The position numbers and the translations under genes were made by a program. Shown here piece after piece: positions 48,763 through 57,360 of a DNA stretch of 64,000 bases. Every line of letters starts with the position of its first letter. Positions within the stretch are counted from its first letter, which is position 1. Source of the stretch: Bradyrhizobium sp. WSM3983. GTDB taxonomy: Bacteria; Pseudomonadota; Alphaproteobacteria; Rhizobiales; Xanthobacteraceae. The notes below the pieces were generated by a model. That model worked only from the letters and a program-made list of their open reading frames with translations. It made no database searches and was not told the DNA's origin. The DNA lies in contig NZ_AXAY01000002.1 of NCBI RefSeq assembly GCF_000473045.1, positions 360,297 through 424,296 of the forward strand, given 5' to 3'.

Positions 48763-49180
48763 AAATCGCCTACTCCAGTTCCTGCAACTTAAGCAGGTGG
48801 AGCGCGGCGCCGCAAGCGGATCAGCTTGTCAATATTCATTCACTCCCTCAGGGATACCGCATCGACGTAATGGCATAATTTTTCCGCTCCGGGTCACAAG
48901 CGGTCGCCAACGATGCTCGGTTTACCGCTAACAACCGACGAGACTTGGGCTGAATATCGTCGCTTGGGCAAACAGCCGAACGGGCAAGCCCGCTGTTGGC
49001 GCGGATCGATTCTACGTGAAACGTTTGCATCCCGGGTTCAAGGGCTCAGAACGACGGCATCGATCAATGCCTCACTTTTGGGCGCCCGGCCTGCGAAGCT
49101 CCCTAATTCGGTCTCCCGGCTTTCGTGTTGCCGCCATAAACAGTACGCACGAATGTGTGACCGCATATGGGGAGAAAAAG
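48763..49180. other. Intergenic stretch without recognised features
   Basis: Nothing supported apart from the GGGGAGAAAAAG ribosome site of the next gene. Confidence 0.35.
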
Positions 49181-49456
49181 ATGCGAGCACGAAGAACATG
49201 GAAAGTCGTGGGGGCCGGACATCACCACTCAACAATCGAGGAACTTCAGCTGGAACTGGCGGCTCTCAACCGGTGCATAGCGGCTTTGGAAAAGGCTGCG
49301 GCCGATCCTGGCGATGTAGAAGTCGTTACTGCATATGCGCTGACGCTCGCCGAACGGATCGACGAGGTGCGCTGGTTAAATCCCGCAGAGGCGTTGGGCT
49401 GGTTGTTCGATAACGCAACTCGCAAAGCCCCTGAAGAAGTGCCGGCACCAGCCTGA
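49181..49456 (+). CDS. Small hypothetical protein
   Basis: 91 residues. A basic start (MRARRTWKVVGAGHHH) and a helical body (EELQLELAALNRCIAALEKA). The ATG follows GGGGAGAAAAAG. Not recognised. Confidence 0.6.
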   Translation: MRARRTWKVVGAGHHHSTIEELQLELAALNRCIAALEKAAADPGDVEVVTAYALTLAERIDEVRWLNPAEALGWLFDNATRKAPEEVPAPA

Positions 49457-50315
49457 GCATCTGTTTTCGTCCGTGCTCATAGCGCAGTCGGCTCGTTTCA
49501 TGTCCGTCGCGCTCATCTGTCGACATCCGGCGCGGTGCGGCGCGAGTGCGCGGAGCATTCGTCGCGACACAGGTACCAAGTGTCGGGCTGATGCGCCGAA
49601 CGTCCCCTCCGGCTGGTCATAAGCGGCGCTCCCGGCTGGCGTCGGGCGTGTCCGCTCCAACTCCGACAGCCGACGTGCTCGCTGCCGGACCGCAGTTCGG
49701 CTCAGGGCCATCAACGAGTCGCCAACCTACCAACGATTCAACCGGCACTTGGGCGACTGGACCCGACTCACTAGCTTTCGTCTAGCTTAGTGTCGTCACT
49801 TCATACCGGCGGCGATGGCACCGACCAAGGGCTTGGCGTACCGATCCATCCAGAGCGGAAGCAACGGAACCGGCCCTGCGAGCCGGCAGTTGCGGGACAC
49901 GGCCGGCGGGGTGGCGCCCGCCGACTCTTTTCCCGATCGAGCGGCAGTTGGCCGCTCAAATGCTTGCCGCGTGGTTGATGAAGAGGGTATGCCATGCGAA
50001 ACATCGCCCATCTCCTGATACGGTTCTGGGCAGGGAAGCCAACCTGCGTCCAATACCCAGATTGCGGTTATGGCTGAAAACCGAGATCGATCCAGCATGG
50101 CTGATTTTGTCCGGATCCTGCAGGCTTACGATCAAGCCCAGTAGGGCAGAAGCTAGGGGCGTCCGCGTCAGTCCGTGATACGGCTTCCGAGCAAACCAAA
50201 GCCAACACCTGAGACCGCACCGCGCCCAGTTTATATCGACCACGTCCATTCAGGGGCATTTGCGTCGATCGCGACGGCATTCCACGGCCTGTGCGACGCA
50301 CAATGCGTTGCACGA
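49457..50315. other. Intergenic stretch, no confident gene
   Basis: Short frames at 49994-50065 and 50070-50144 begin with ATG and end quickly; the first follows AGAGGG. They may be tiny genes or remnants. Nothing else is supported. Confidence 0.3.
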
Positions 50316-50519
50316 TCACCGATCATGGTTGGGGACCCATTCCTCCGCGGTTTCGTCCCAATGATGGGTGTCGTCGAAGTGTTTCCAGAGTGGCTGCCTT
50401 TGCTTACTTTCGCCGTTCTGTCGGTTTGCATGGGCGCGGAGTTGGACAACAAGCGCCCCAGCTATCATCACCCATTCGCGAGCTCTATATCGGGAGCTCC
50501 ATTTGATTGCCGCGAGCAT
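50316..50519 (-). CDS. Small hypothetical protein
   Basis: 67 residues with a strong AAGGAGG site seven bases before the ATG. One hydrophobic stretch (WVMIAGALVVQL, about 16-27) and a charged, histidine- and tryptophan-rich tail (PLWKHFDDTHHWDETAEEW). Possibly membrane-associated. Confidence 0.5.
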   Translation of the reverse strand: MLAAIKWSSRYRAREWVMIAGALVVQLRAHANRQNGESKQRQPLWKHFDDTHHWDETAEEWVPNHDR

Positions 50520-51177
50520 TGGATGCCTCCTTCAAAGTAAGAAGCCATCGCCACATTAATCCGGGCCAAGAGCACAGGGAAGTAAACTACTTCACAGGCA
50601 GTCAACATCTTCGACATAGCCCCGGGGGTGATGCCGGGAGGCGATCACTGCGCGCGACCGCGAGCAAATCATCGGCTCGCTCCTTCCGCTAAGGGTCAAT
50701 CGCGTCGGTTTGCCTCTCTACCAGCCACGTCCAGTCTACCCCAAACTCCGGACGTGCCGCTGGATCGCACTAAGTGAAGCCATGGCCAGAAGCCGAACTT
50801 GGCGACCGCGCTCTTCAGCAGGTACGGGCGCGTTCAGCATGGCCCAAACTGTCGCCGAAGTTGTTTTGTCTCTGCTGGGAAAGCGCCGTACGGCAGAGCA
50901 TGTCTCTTGAGAGTCTGGCCTGAGGGTTCGCATACTACCCCGAAATAGATAAGGAGTTCTCCCTAAGAGGCATAGGATCGCGTGTAGCCGAACGCGTAGC
51001 ACTGGCGGTGACTTTGGAGCCGCGACATAGAAGTTCCTGATCTGTGGAACAGTATGCGCAAGAGCAAGAGTTCGCGATCTGGTGCGCGCGAGATGTCTCG
51101 GAATGCCGGGCACTATGCCGTCGCAAAGCGCCAGGCCATTTGATGGTTTTCAGCAAATTTCGCGATGGAGAAATACG
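50520..51177. other. Intergenic stretch with a partial dispersed repeat
   Basis: Around 50690-50760 the sequence matches the CACTTCCGG intergenic repeat in degenerate form. Long frames on both strands at 50710-51113 overlap it and are probably not genes. Confidence 0.35.
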
Positions 51178-51903
51178 ATGAGCATCTTTCAGCACATTGT
51201 GAAGGCAGCGACTATGGGAGCCTTGGCGGTCCTTTTTACCGCTCCGATCGCGGCAGCGGAGCAAGGCGGGCGATACTGGGTGCCGAAGACGAGCGACGGC
51301 TCACAGCCCAGACCGTCAATGGAAAATCCGACCCAATATTCCAAACCAGCAACAACGACCCTGGCCCCGTACCCAGCGCTGATAACCACCCCAGCTCCAT
51401 ACTCCGGATCGATCAAGTCGAACCGAGCTCCGCATGGGCCATGGCTAGTGAAAAACTCGACGGATCGGCTCGCTGTGAAACAGGCCCACAAGCGATCCTT
51501 TCTCGCTGCGATGGCCCGGACCGTCCCCGTTTCTAAAACGCACCGTTTGATCCTGCAGGTCGACACGAATGATCCTGCCGCGATGAATCTCACGTTAAAC
51601 AACGCAACGAACGTCACGCAACACTATAGGGAACTCAGGGAGAAAGTGAAGATCGAGGTGATCACGTTCGGGCCTGGGCTGCATATGCTTCGCGATGACA
51701 CGTCGCCCGTGAAAGCTCGAATAGAGCAGATGGCGCTGAGCACGCCGGAGGTATCATTCAAGGCATGCGGCAACACCCAAGAAAAAATGCAACAAGCCGA
51801 GCACAAGGACATACCGATTGTTTCTCAGGCCCAGGTTGTAAAATCAGGCGTGGTGCGCGTCATGGAACTGCAGGAGACGGGTTGGACCTACGTAAAACCG
51901 TGA
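51178..51903 (+). CDS. Exported DsrE/DsrF-like family protein
   Basis: 241 residues with a signal peptide ending IAAAE. The C-terminal half (HRLILQVDTNDPAAMNLTLN, VKIEVITFGPGLHMLR, FKACGNTQEKM with the conserved cysteine, VVRVMELQETGWTYVKP) is the DsrE-like fold of the DUF1791 type. A Pro/Thr/Ser-rich segment of about 70 residues precedes it. Sulfur-related roles are known in the family; here the role is unknown. Confidence 0.8.
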   Translation: MSIFQHIVKAATMGALAVLFTAPIAAAEQGGRYWVPKTSDGSQPRPSMENPTQYSKPATTTLAPYPALITTPAPYSGSIKSNRAPHGPWLVKNSTDRLAVKQAHKRSFLAAMARTVPVSKTHRLILQVDTNDPAAMNLTLNNATNVTQHYRELREKVKIEVITFGPGLHMLRDDTSPVKARIEQMALSTPEVSFKACGNTQEKMQQAEHKDIPIVSQAQVVKSGVVRVMELQETGWTYVKP

Positions 51904-53005
51904 CCCGCTACTTCCGGTCTGCCTCAGGTGAACAGTCACGTTCAGGGTCGCCATCTGTGCAGTTCCGTCCAGCAAGCGCGCAGGACACGAAGCGTCGCAT
52001 GTTCGGTTGGGTCAGAAGACGTCATCGAACCTAAGCCGACGCGACGTCTGCTACGGGTGTGCGCCGTGACAAGGCGGCGCTTTCCAGTGGGTGCAAGCCC
52101 CATCCGGCAAACGCTCCAGCCGGAAGCAATCGGAGCAGTCATGGAGGTAACGAAGTGGTTGAAGCCTTCGATTAGCGTGTCACGCATTGGTGACAGCGCG
52201 GCCGTAACGCGAGTGAACGCCGAGCAAGCCTCGAAAAGGACGATGCGCAGGCCGACCCGACGACCCTTTCGGGGAAGGCTGACACGGCTGGAGGAAGTGA
52301 GCGAAGCAGTACCTCCAGTCGCTGCGCCGGGGTAGTGGCGACAGCATGTACACAAGGAAAGCGTACGCAACACGGGAGGCCCCACGACGTGGTCAGGGAT
52401 GACCAACCGGACGCCCACGTTCCCGGTCCGTGACGACCAGTCCGTTTCACACCGTCCGGCCGGTCGTCGACGCGCAAGGTCTCGACCGAGAGCAGCTCGC
52501 GTTCGGTGCCGGGTCCGACGATTGCCTTCGTGATACTGCGCGGGCGGACCAGCGTGCTGGCGATCGATCCTTGCGGCCGGCCGGGATGACGACAAACGAC
52601 CTCAGAACAGCTTCGCCGGTGACGCACAGCCGACGGCCCAGTTGGGAGGGGAGCTAGAGACCCGGGCCGCTCGGCGGCGAGCAAGCACGCACCAACTCTC
52701 GTTCGGAATCCCAAGTTCTTATTTCAGAAGGAGTAAGCGACCTCAGCTTCGGCAGGGTGATGAGCTGAGGCCGCCTAGCGCTTCGGATCGGAGGCGAAAC
52801 CAACCGACGCCGGGCGAAGGTAGGCTGCTGCAAAATCTTCAGATGTCCACTTGAGCACACTACGTCTTGGTTGTTCGCGCGCGTGCTCTACATCTCGTCA
52901 ATGCTTAGTCTCAAGCTGCCGAATTTCGATAGGCTTCGGTATTTCGCCGGAGGTGTGTCCAGCGCAGCTTGAACTTATACTGCCACGCTCTGAGTGAGCG
53001 TTGGG
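51904..53005. other. Intergenic region holding a group II intron fragment
   Basis: Starts with a partial CACTTCCGG repeat (51908), then the intron fragment. From about 52440 to 53005 no gene is supported. Confidence 0.35.
52057..52400 (+). mobile_element. 5' fragment of a group II intron
   Basis: Begins GTGTGCGCC and continues with domain I landmarks: GGTGCAAGCCCC, AATCGGAGCAGTCATGGAGG, GAGTGAACGCCGAGCAAGCC and ending CAACACGGGAGGCCCCACG, the usual run-up to the domain IV reading frame. No reverse transcriptase frame and no domain V/VI follow, so it is truncated and cannot splice. Boundaries are approximate. Confidence 0.7.
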
Positions 53006-53170
53006 ATGACGAGCCACCGGAAGAAGAAAAATCCGCCCATCCTCATTTGCTACGAATGCAGGCGTCCTATGGATTATCTTGCGACACTGCCGGAGATTGC
53101 AAAGCTACCAGCAGTGCATGCCTACAGGTGCTTGCCATGCCGCAGGGTTGATACGATCGATCTGAAGTGA
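53006..53170 (+). CDS. Small zinc-ribbon protein
   Basis: 54 residues. ICYECRRPMDYLATLP and YRCLPCRRVDTIDLK give two CxxC pairs 25 residues apart. Paralogue of the protein at 37329-37490. The N-terminus is very basic (SHRKKKN). The ribosome site is weak. Confidence 0.65.
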   Translation: MTSHRKKKNPPILICYECRRPMDYLATLPEIAKLPAVHAYRCLPCRRVDTIDLK

Positions 53171-53180
53171 GGCCCCGCGC

Positions 53181-53372
53181 TCACGCCACCGGAGTAGGCT
53201 TCGAGCCCGTTGCTCGATCACGGCGCGCTTTTCTTTTGGCTCTTGCGGGCCCGGTAACCTGGGTCCGTTTGGGGCGCTGGCTATGTTGTCCGCTCGATTT
53301 GTTCGGAAGGAGAAATCTCGCGGCCCAACGCTGTTCAAACCTTCGCTCGATTTCCAGAGGAATGGCTGACAT
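53181..53372 (-). CDS. Small basic hypothetical protein
   Basis: 63 residues with GGAGA before the ATG. MSAIPLEIERRFEQRWAARF is a start I recall from small Bradyrhizobium proteins; the rest is basic and probably disordered (RAKRKARRDRATGS). Convergent with the zinc-ribbon gene. Confidence 0.58.
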   Translation of the reverse strand: MSAIPLEIERRFEQRWAARFLLPNKSSGQHSQRPKRTQVTGPARAKRKARRDRATGSKPTPVA

Positions 53373-53769
53373 CAACAGGTCTCCGCGGCACACCCCTCCG
53401 GATGTCTTAACGCAGACGGTGCTCACAAGTTGCCTTCTGAAGAGTGCCCGCTGGTTCACGCTGGCGGGACTCATGCTACATCAACCTCAAGCGACCGGTG
53501 CCCGCCGGTCTATATCTCTGCTAACTCCCGCCGCCGGCTCACGAGGTCGGCGGCAATTTCTTTGGTCCACGGATCAACAAATGCGAAGGCCGCAGCGACT
53601 GAGCTCGCTGCGGCCCGAGTAATTTAATGCACGTCAGCGTGCTTAGGGAGAGCGCTACCGGGGCTGGCTGGCAGGCGCTTTAACCCTAAGCACCAAAGTG
53701 TGCATACCAGATTTTCCCGGACGGCTACGATGCTGACCCATTTTAGAATTGGATATTGGGAGCTACCCA
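53373..53769. other. Intergenic stretch with a hairpin element
   Basis: A minus-strand frame at 53510-53623 reads DPWTKEIAADLVSRRRELAE but has no standard start. The hairpin at 53588-53615 lies inside it. No gene is asserted. Confidence 0.35.
53588..53615 (-). terminator. GGCCGCAGC hairpin element, copy 1
   Basis: Ten-base arms GGCCGCAGCG / CGCTGCGGCC with an eight-base loop, followed on the minus strand by TTCGCATTTGTTGA. A near copy is at 54648-54673 with the same flank. Confidence 0.5.
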
Positions 53770-53964
53770 ATGCCAGCAGGCATTGAATCGATCGTTTCCG
53801 CTTGTGTGCGTTCGAAGAACCGGCAAGCCCTGAAGAATATGCGCGAGCTCCGGTGCCAGTTGCTCAAACCGTTACAGTCCACATCGGGCATCAACGCGGC
53901 TCGGTCTCGAGATTCTATCCTTGAGGACCTCCGAGTGATCGAGGGGGGACTGGAGCAGCTTTGA
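53770..53964 (+). CDS. Small hypothetical protein
   Basis: 64 residues with GGGAGCTACCCA before the ATG. Helical and basic (CVRSKNRQALKNMRELRC, LEDLRVIEGGLEQL). Not recognised. Confidence 0.55.
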   Translation: MPAGIESIVSACVRSKNRQALKNMRELRCQLLKPLQSTSGINAARSRDSILEDLRVIEGGLEQL

Positions 53965-54077
53965 TCGCCACAGCCCGGCTGAGCCAGTGAGGAGCGATCA
54001 TTTTAAGACATGAAGGTCGGAACGTTCATTCGGCCCGGCGCGTTACGCGTTGTTAAGGGACACACCGGGAGGCGCCG

Positions 54078-54278
54078 GTGTCAGATGTCGAGTATCATCT
54101 CAGGCAGGCAGAGGCCGCCGCCCGGCTGGCTCTTGTAGAGCCCGATCCGGCGATGGCGATAACCCTCCATGTCCAAGCACCGGAGCAGTACGAGAAGGCC
54201 GAAAAGGCAGAGAGCAATGCGGCTCTTGCCTGTCGTCCCTTTTTCGCCAACGACAATAATCGCACCGCAAATGGATAA
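54078..54278 (+). CDS. Small hypothetical protein of Bradyrhizobium type
   Basis: 66 residues from a GTG preceded by GGGAGGCGCCG. EYHLRQAEAAARLALVEPDP then YEKAEKAESN: a helical protein of a kind that recurs many times in this genus. Function unknown. Confidence 0.62.
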   Translation: MSDVEYHLRQAEAAARLALVEPDPAMAITLHVQAPEQYEKAEKAESNAALACRPFFANDNNRTANG

Positions 54279-54396
54279 GGCCGCCTCGTCGGCGGCGTCT
54301 TTCACTAGTCATCCGCATGGTGTGGAGGTCCGATCCTAAAGCAGAACCTGCGGCCAACCTTACCCGCTTCGCAACGCCGAGCGAGTTTCTGCTTTG

Positions 54397-54609
54397 CTAG
54401 CCGTCTCGGCAACGAACGCCAAAGTTGTCGCATGTAAGCGCAAAAGCCTCTTTCGCCCCGACATCTTCAAAACAGAAGCGTGTGCCGACTTCGGCGCGAT
54501 CAGTCCACCAGTTGATCTGCTTTCCTTTTGCGATGCGCGAAGCTTCTCCCCGGAGCAGGTCCAGTTGTCTTCCTGCTGCATGGACGATCAGGCAATGTTC
54601 GTTGGGCAT
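54397..54609 (-). CDS. Small hypothetical protein
   Basis: 70 residues. MPNEHCLIVHAAGRQLDLLR and WWTDRAEVGTRFCFEDVGAK. AGGGG lies eleven bases before the ATG. Composition and codon use look coding; the opposite-strand frames do not. Function unknown. Confidence 0.58.
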   Translation of the reverse strand: MPNEHCLIVHAAGRQLDLLRGEASRIAKGKQINWWTDRAEVGTRFCFEDVGAKEAFALTCDNFGVRCRDG

Positions 54610-55060
54610 TGAATTCGACCCCTAAAACGTAATTCGATAAATACGAAGGCCGCAGCTGGGGGCAGCTGCGGCCCGCGCATTGGTCAAAAATAACCGGGTG
54701 AAAAAGATCTAAGTGAAATATGCAAGCCAGCCCCGGCAAAGAGATCGTATCGGGACATCGCTGGATTTCAATATAATTTAGTTCACATTTCACGAACTGC
54801 TTAACGTGCAATTCAACGTGCATACGGTTCCAATATTTTGGTGAGGGAAGGCCCGCCGGGGCTGGCTTAATTGGCGGGCCTTCGACCCAAGCACAAGGCC
54901 GCGGATGTCCCCGAGGCCCCCGTCCCACACGAGACCGTGGACTCAATTGCTTACGAAAGTCTGACGTGACGCCGGAGCATATCCGACCGCCATAAGCACG
55001 GTTGGGCCAGCGACAAGCGGGTCGACGGTTCACGCTGGCGGGCTTCTTCTCACAGCGGGA
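54610..55060. other. Intergenic stretch with a hairpin element
   Basis: Holds the hairpin at 54648-54673. The AT-rich part around 54700-54840 shows no gene. Confidence 0.4.
54648..54673 (-). terminator. GGCCGCAGC hairpin element, copy 2
   Basis: Eleven-base arms GGCCGCAGCTG / CAGCTGCGGCC, loop GGGG, followed on the minus strand by TTCGTATTTATCGA, close to the flank of copy 1. Confidence 0.55.
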
Positions 55061-55306
55061 TTACCTCGGCGGGTGCAAATCGCCTTGAAGCCAGCGGCCA
55101 AGGGACTTGGAATGCATCGGATCTTCGTAGGCGGCACGGATCGTAAGTACGTCATTGCAGAGAGCGCACTGAAACCTGTGCAAGTCCACGCCTGAGCGCT
55201 CTGCCTCGATGCTGACGAGCGTCATCGAGGCGTTGCACCTTGGACAGACGGGGCGCTGGAATGTGTTCGGTGGAATGGCAGGCGACGGGCGTTGAGGTTG
55301 GGCCAT
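55061..55306 (-). CDS. Small zinc-ribbon protein
   Basis: 81 residues. RPVCPRCNASMTLVSIEAER then HRFQCALCNDVLTI gives two CxxC pairs 24 residues apart. GGAGGCATC precedes the ATG. Related in layout, not in sequence, to the other zinc-ribbon genes here. Confidence 0.7.
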   Translation of the reverse strand: MAQPQRPSPAIPPNTFQRPVCPRCNASMTLVSIEAERSGVDLHRFQCALCNDVLTIRAAYEDPMHSKSLGRWLQGDLHPPR

Positions 55307-55446
55307 GATGCCTCCCTACGCATGGGCGGGAGCGCAAAACTCTCGGTCACCGGCAAATGCCAGAATACGGAAACGGTGATGCCATAAGTATGCGCCTCAT
55401 TGACCTAAAGCGCGAGTCAATTTGGGCTTGGTTCACGATGGCGCGC

Positions 55447-55596
55447 CTAATCTTCAATCACGTCGTACTCGAAGGCGACCCCCTCAGGGTCGTTTTCCTC
55501 AAACCACTTTTCCGCGGCGTCGACCGTGGAGAAGACCTTGATGTGGTCGACGTCGCCGACCTGCTTGGCGGTGTTCACGTACACGAAAACGGTCAT
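55447..55596 (-). CDS. 49-residue hypothetical protein
   Basis: MTVFVYVNTAKQVGDVDHIK then STVDAAEKWFEENDPEGVAF. Acidic alpha/beta protein. Its ATG overlaps the stop of the upstream gene by four bases and AGAGGGATCA precedes it. Recurs in rhizobia by memory. Confidence 0.65.
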   Translation of the reverse strand: MTVFVYVNTAKQVGDVDHIKVFSTVDAAEKWFEENDPEGVAFEYDVIED

Positions 55597-55886
55597 TGAT
55601 CCCTCTTGAGCTTGCGCCGGCCCCAATGCGGCTCCTTTCCCCTTGGGGTGAACTCCGGCACGTAGTGGCGGTTCAATGCCCGCAAGATGCCGATACGGGC
55701 AAACATCGTCGGGCCGCCGCCTTCCGCTACCAGGAGCAGCGCTTCCATGGCGGCTTGCCACTCCGGCGCGTTGTGCTCCTTCTTCGGCAGGGCGGCGATA
55801 TACTCGCCGGCATCAAGCAGCGTGGCCAGCTTCGGGCCGGCAATGTCAATCGGCTCGTCGAAAGGCCGCCCCCAGCCTACGGTCAT
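55593..55886 (-). CDS. Hypothetical protein coupled to the 49-residue gene
   Basis: 97 residues. GWGRPFDEPIDIAGPKLATL, YIAALPKKEHNAPEWQAAME and ALLLVAEGGGPTMFARIGIL. Not recognised in detail. Ends in the ATGA overlap with the next gene, so both are made from one message. Confidence 0.62.
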   Translation of the reverse strand: MTVGWGRPFDEPIDIAGPKLATLLDAGEYIAALPKKEHNAPEWQAAMEALLLVAEGGGPTMFARIGILRALNRHYVPEFTPRGKEPHWGRRKLKRDQ

Positions 55887-56115
55887 TGTCGGGCAGGGCT
55901 CCTCGTCATCGGCCCGGACGCTATTCCTATCCGGAACAATACTGCCAACGTTGGGGAAACGTACAGACCGGCGCTTTGAGCTGTGAGCAAGGTCGGAGCT
56001 GCCTGATCCTCCCCAAAGGTCCAAGCACCCCAAACGGGCCCGGCCACCCACACCCAGAACCCAGGCCGGGGCCGTCTTTGCCCGCTATCGATAGCCCATC
56101 GCGGCTGTTGGCGGC

Positions 56116-56295
56116 TTACCCCCATGGAAGGGGCCTGACCTCGGCGCCGCGGCGGCCACAAGCCTGACAGATGAAGCGCGGCTCGATGTCGGATAGCCGG
56201 ATATCGTCCGGCCAGCGATCAGCGTCCAGAGCAATGTGGTGGCCGCAACGATGCGCGCAATAGACCAGGACGCCGCGCAGGCCCATCTCGCGCAT
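56116..56295 (-). CDS. Small zinc-finger-like protein
   Basis: 59 residues. VYCAHRCGHHIALDADRWPD then LSDIEPRFICQACGRRGAEV: two Cys pairs with an added His pair. This sequence type is frequent in Bradyrhizobium, where many copies exist. The start is the first ATG after an in-frame stop; a methionine at codon 4 is an alternative. Confidence 0.75.
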   Translation of the reverse strand: MREMGLRGVLVYCAHRCGHHIALDADRWPDDIRLSDIEPRFICQACGRRGAEVRPLPWG

Positions 56296-56509
56296 CTCGC
56301 CGAATGTGAGTCAAATTGTCGATTGCTGGTGGCTCGGGGGGACGCGCGAGCCACTGTGCGTCGTGGGTGTGGAGAACTAGAGCCGCCGGCCTTCGCCGGT
56401 GCGAGATGGCGTTATCCCCGCCACGAGTGCCTGACGCGACGAAAAACTTTTCTTGTCGTCGTACATTCTGTAGTTGATAAAGAAAACGGGCAGTCATTGG
56501 GTGGAGTGG

Positions 56510-56965
56510 ATGTTTCGTCAGCAATTTTTCCTGCTCGCCATCGCATTTTGTGCACTACCGTTCGCGCTGGCCGGTTGCCTGTCGCTGGGCGGTCCGATGG
56601 TGTGGAGTTACTACGATAAGTGCAGCGCTCAAACTTCGTCCTTTCTAGCTATGGCGGAATGCGGCAAGCAGGCCCGCAATGCCGATTGCATCCCCAGTAA
56701 TGATTGTTCGTCTATGGGGAACGCGTACGTCCAATTTACAGACTCGTTGGTCTTGTCGGTCAAAAACAAAGAAATGACCGAGGCCGAAGCGATGCGTCGA
56801 TTTGCCGAGTACAAGACTTCCCTGATCCAAGGAGAACGTCGAGACGACGCGATTAGAGATGCAGGCAGAGCGGCGGCTGGTCCCGCTCCGATTCCTCGCT
56901 CGGATGCGCCTGTTCTTCGGCCAGCACCGATTCCGTGCCCGCCCGCCTATCGGACCTGTTTATAG
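56510..56965 (+). CDS. Lipoprotein of unknown function
   Basis: 151 residues. The signal ends in a lipobox FALAGC with the cysteine near residue 22. After it come paired cysteines (DKCSAQ, AECGKQ, DCIPSNDCSS) and a helical stretch (KEMTEAEAMRRFAEYKTSL). A Pro-rich tail ends CPPAYRTCL. GGGTGGAGTGG precedes the ATG. Confidence 0.7.
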   Translation: MFRQQFFLLAIAFCALPFALAGCLSLGGPMVWSYYDKCSAQTSSFLAMAECGKQARNADCIPSNDCSSMGNAYVQFTDSLVLSVKNKEMTEAEAMRRFAEYKTSLIQGERRDDAIRDAGRAAAGPAPIPRSDAPVLRPAPIPCPPAYRTCL

Positions 56966-57065
56966 CGGCACGAGAAAATATTCCGATATGCCGAAATGTT
57001 CGCTTGCTCCGTCGGGCAGAACAGTGGTTCATAGGGTGCTCCTGATCGAATGAGGAGCGGGCTCA

Positions 57066-57287
57066 ATGGCGGAAGAAATCCAAGCGTCATCTGAGCTATC
57101 CAAAATTGCGAAGCTCAACGGAGACTTCCGAAGAAATTACGGGAGGCTGCTTGGTGCGTTTCTGTATCTGCGTTCGATCAGCGCGGCTCGCCATGCATCC
57201 CATTGGGGTGGGCTGATCGTGGCTTTTGCGACAGCCATTCTGACCTGGGTGGCAAAGTATGGATGGCCGTGGAGCAGTCCATCTTGA
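57066..57287 (+). CDS. Small membrane protein next to the serine recombinase
   Basis: 73 residues with one membrane segment (GGLIVAFATAILTWVAKYGW, about 48-67). GAGGAGCGGGCTC precedes the ATG. It ends 73 bases before the chosen start of the recombinase and overlaps its longer alternative start. Confidence 0.55.
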   Translation: MAEEIQASSELSKIAKLNGDFRRNYGRLLGAFLYLRSISAARHASHWGGLIVAFATAILTWVAKYGWPWSSPS

Positions 57288-57360
57288 AGACGTGAGTTTC
57301 GCGGCTCTGGCTGGTTGTCGTAAATTGCCTAAAACGCGCGATGCGTTTGAGGCCGATTCG

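Noticed and set aside
49376..49714. A 112-codon minus-strand frame
   Set aside because: Only the first 30 residues look protein-like, and there is no ribosome site. It overlaps the real gene at 49181-49456 on the other strand.
50710..51113. Long frames on both strands between 50.7 and 51.1 kb
   Set aside because: They run across a degenerate copy of the CACTTCCGG intergenic repeat and lack ribosome sites; residues look like shadow translation.
52430..52700. Continuation of the group II intron into a reverse transcriptase
   Set aside because: No frame shows RT motifs such as YADD; frames here are short and not protein-like.
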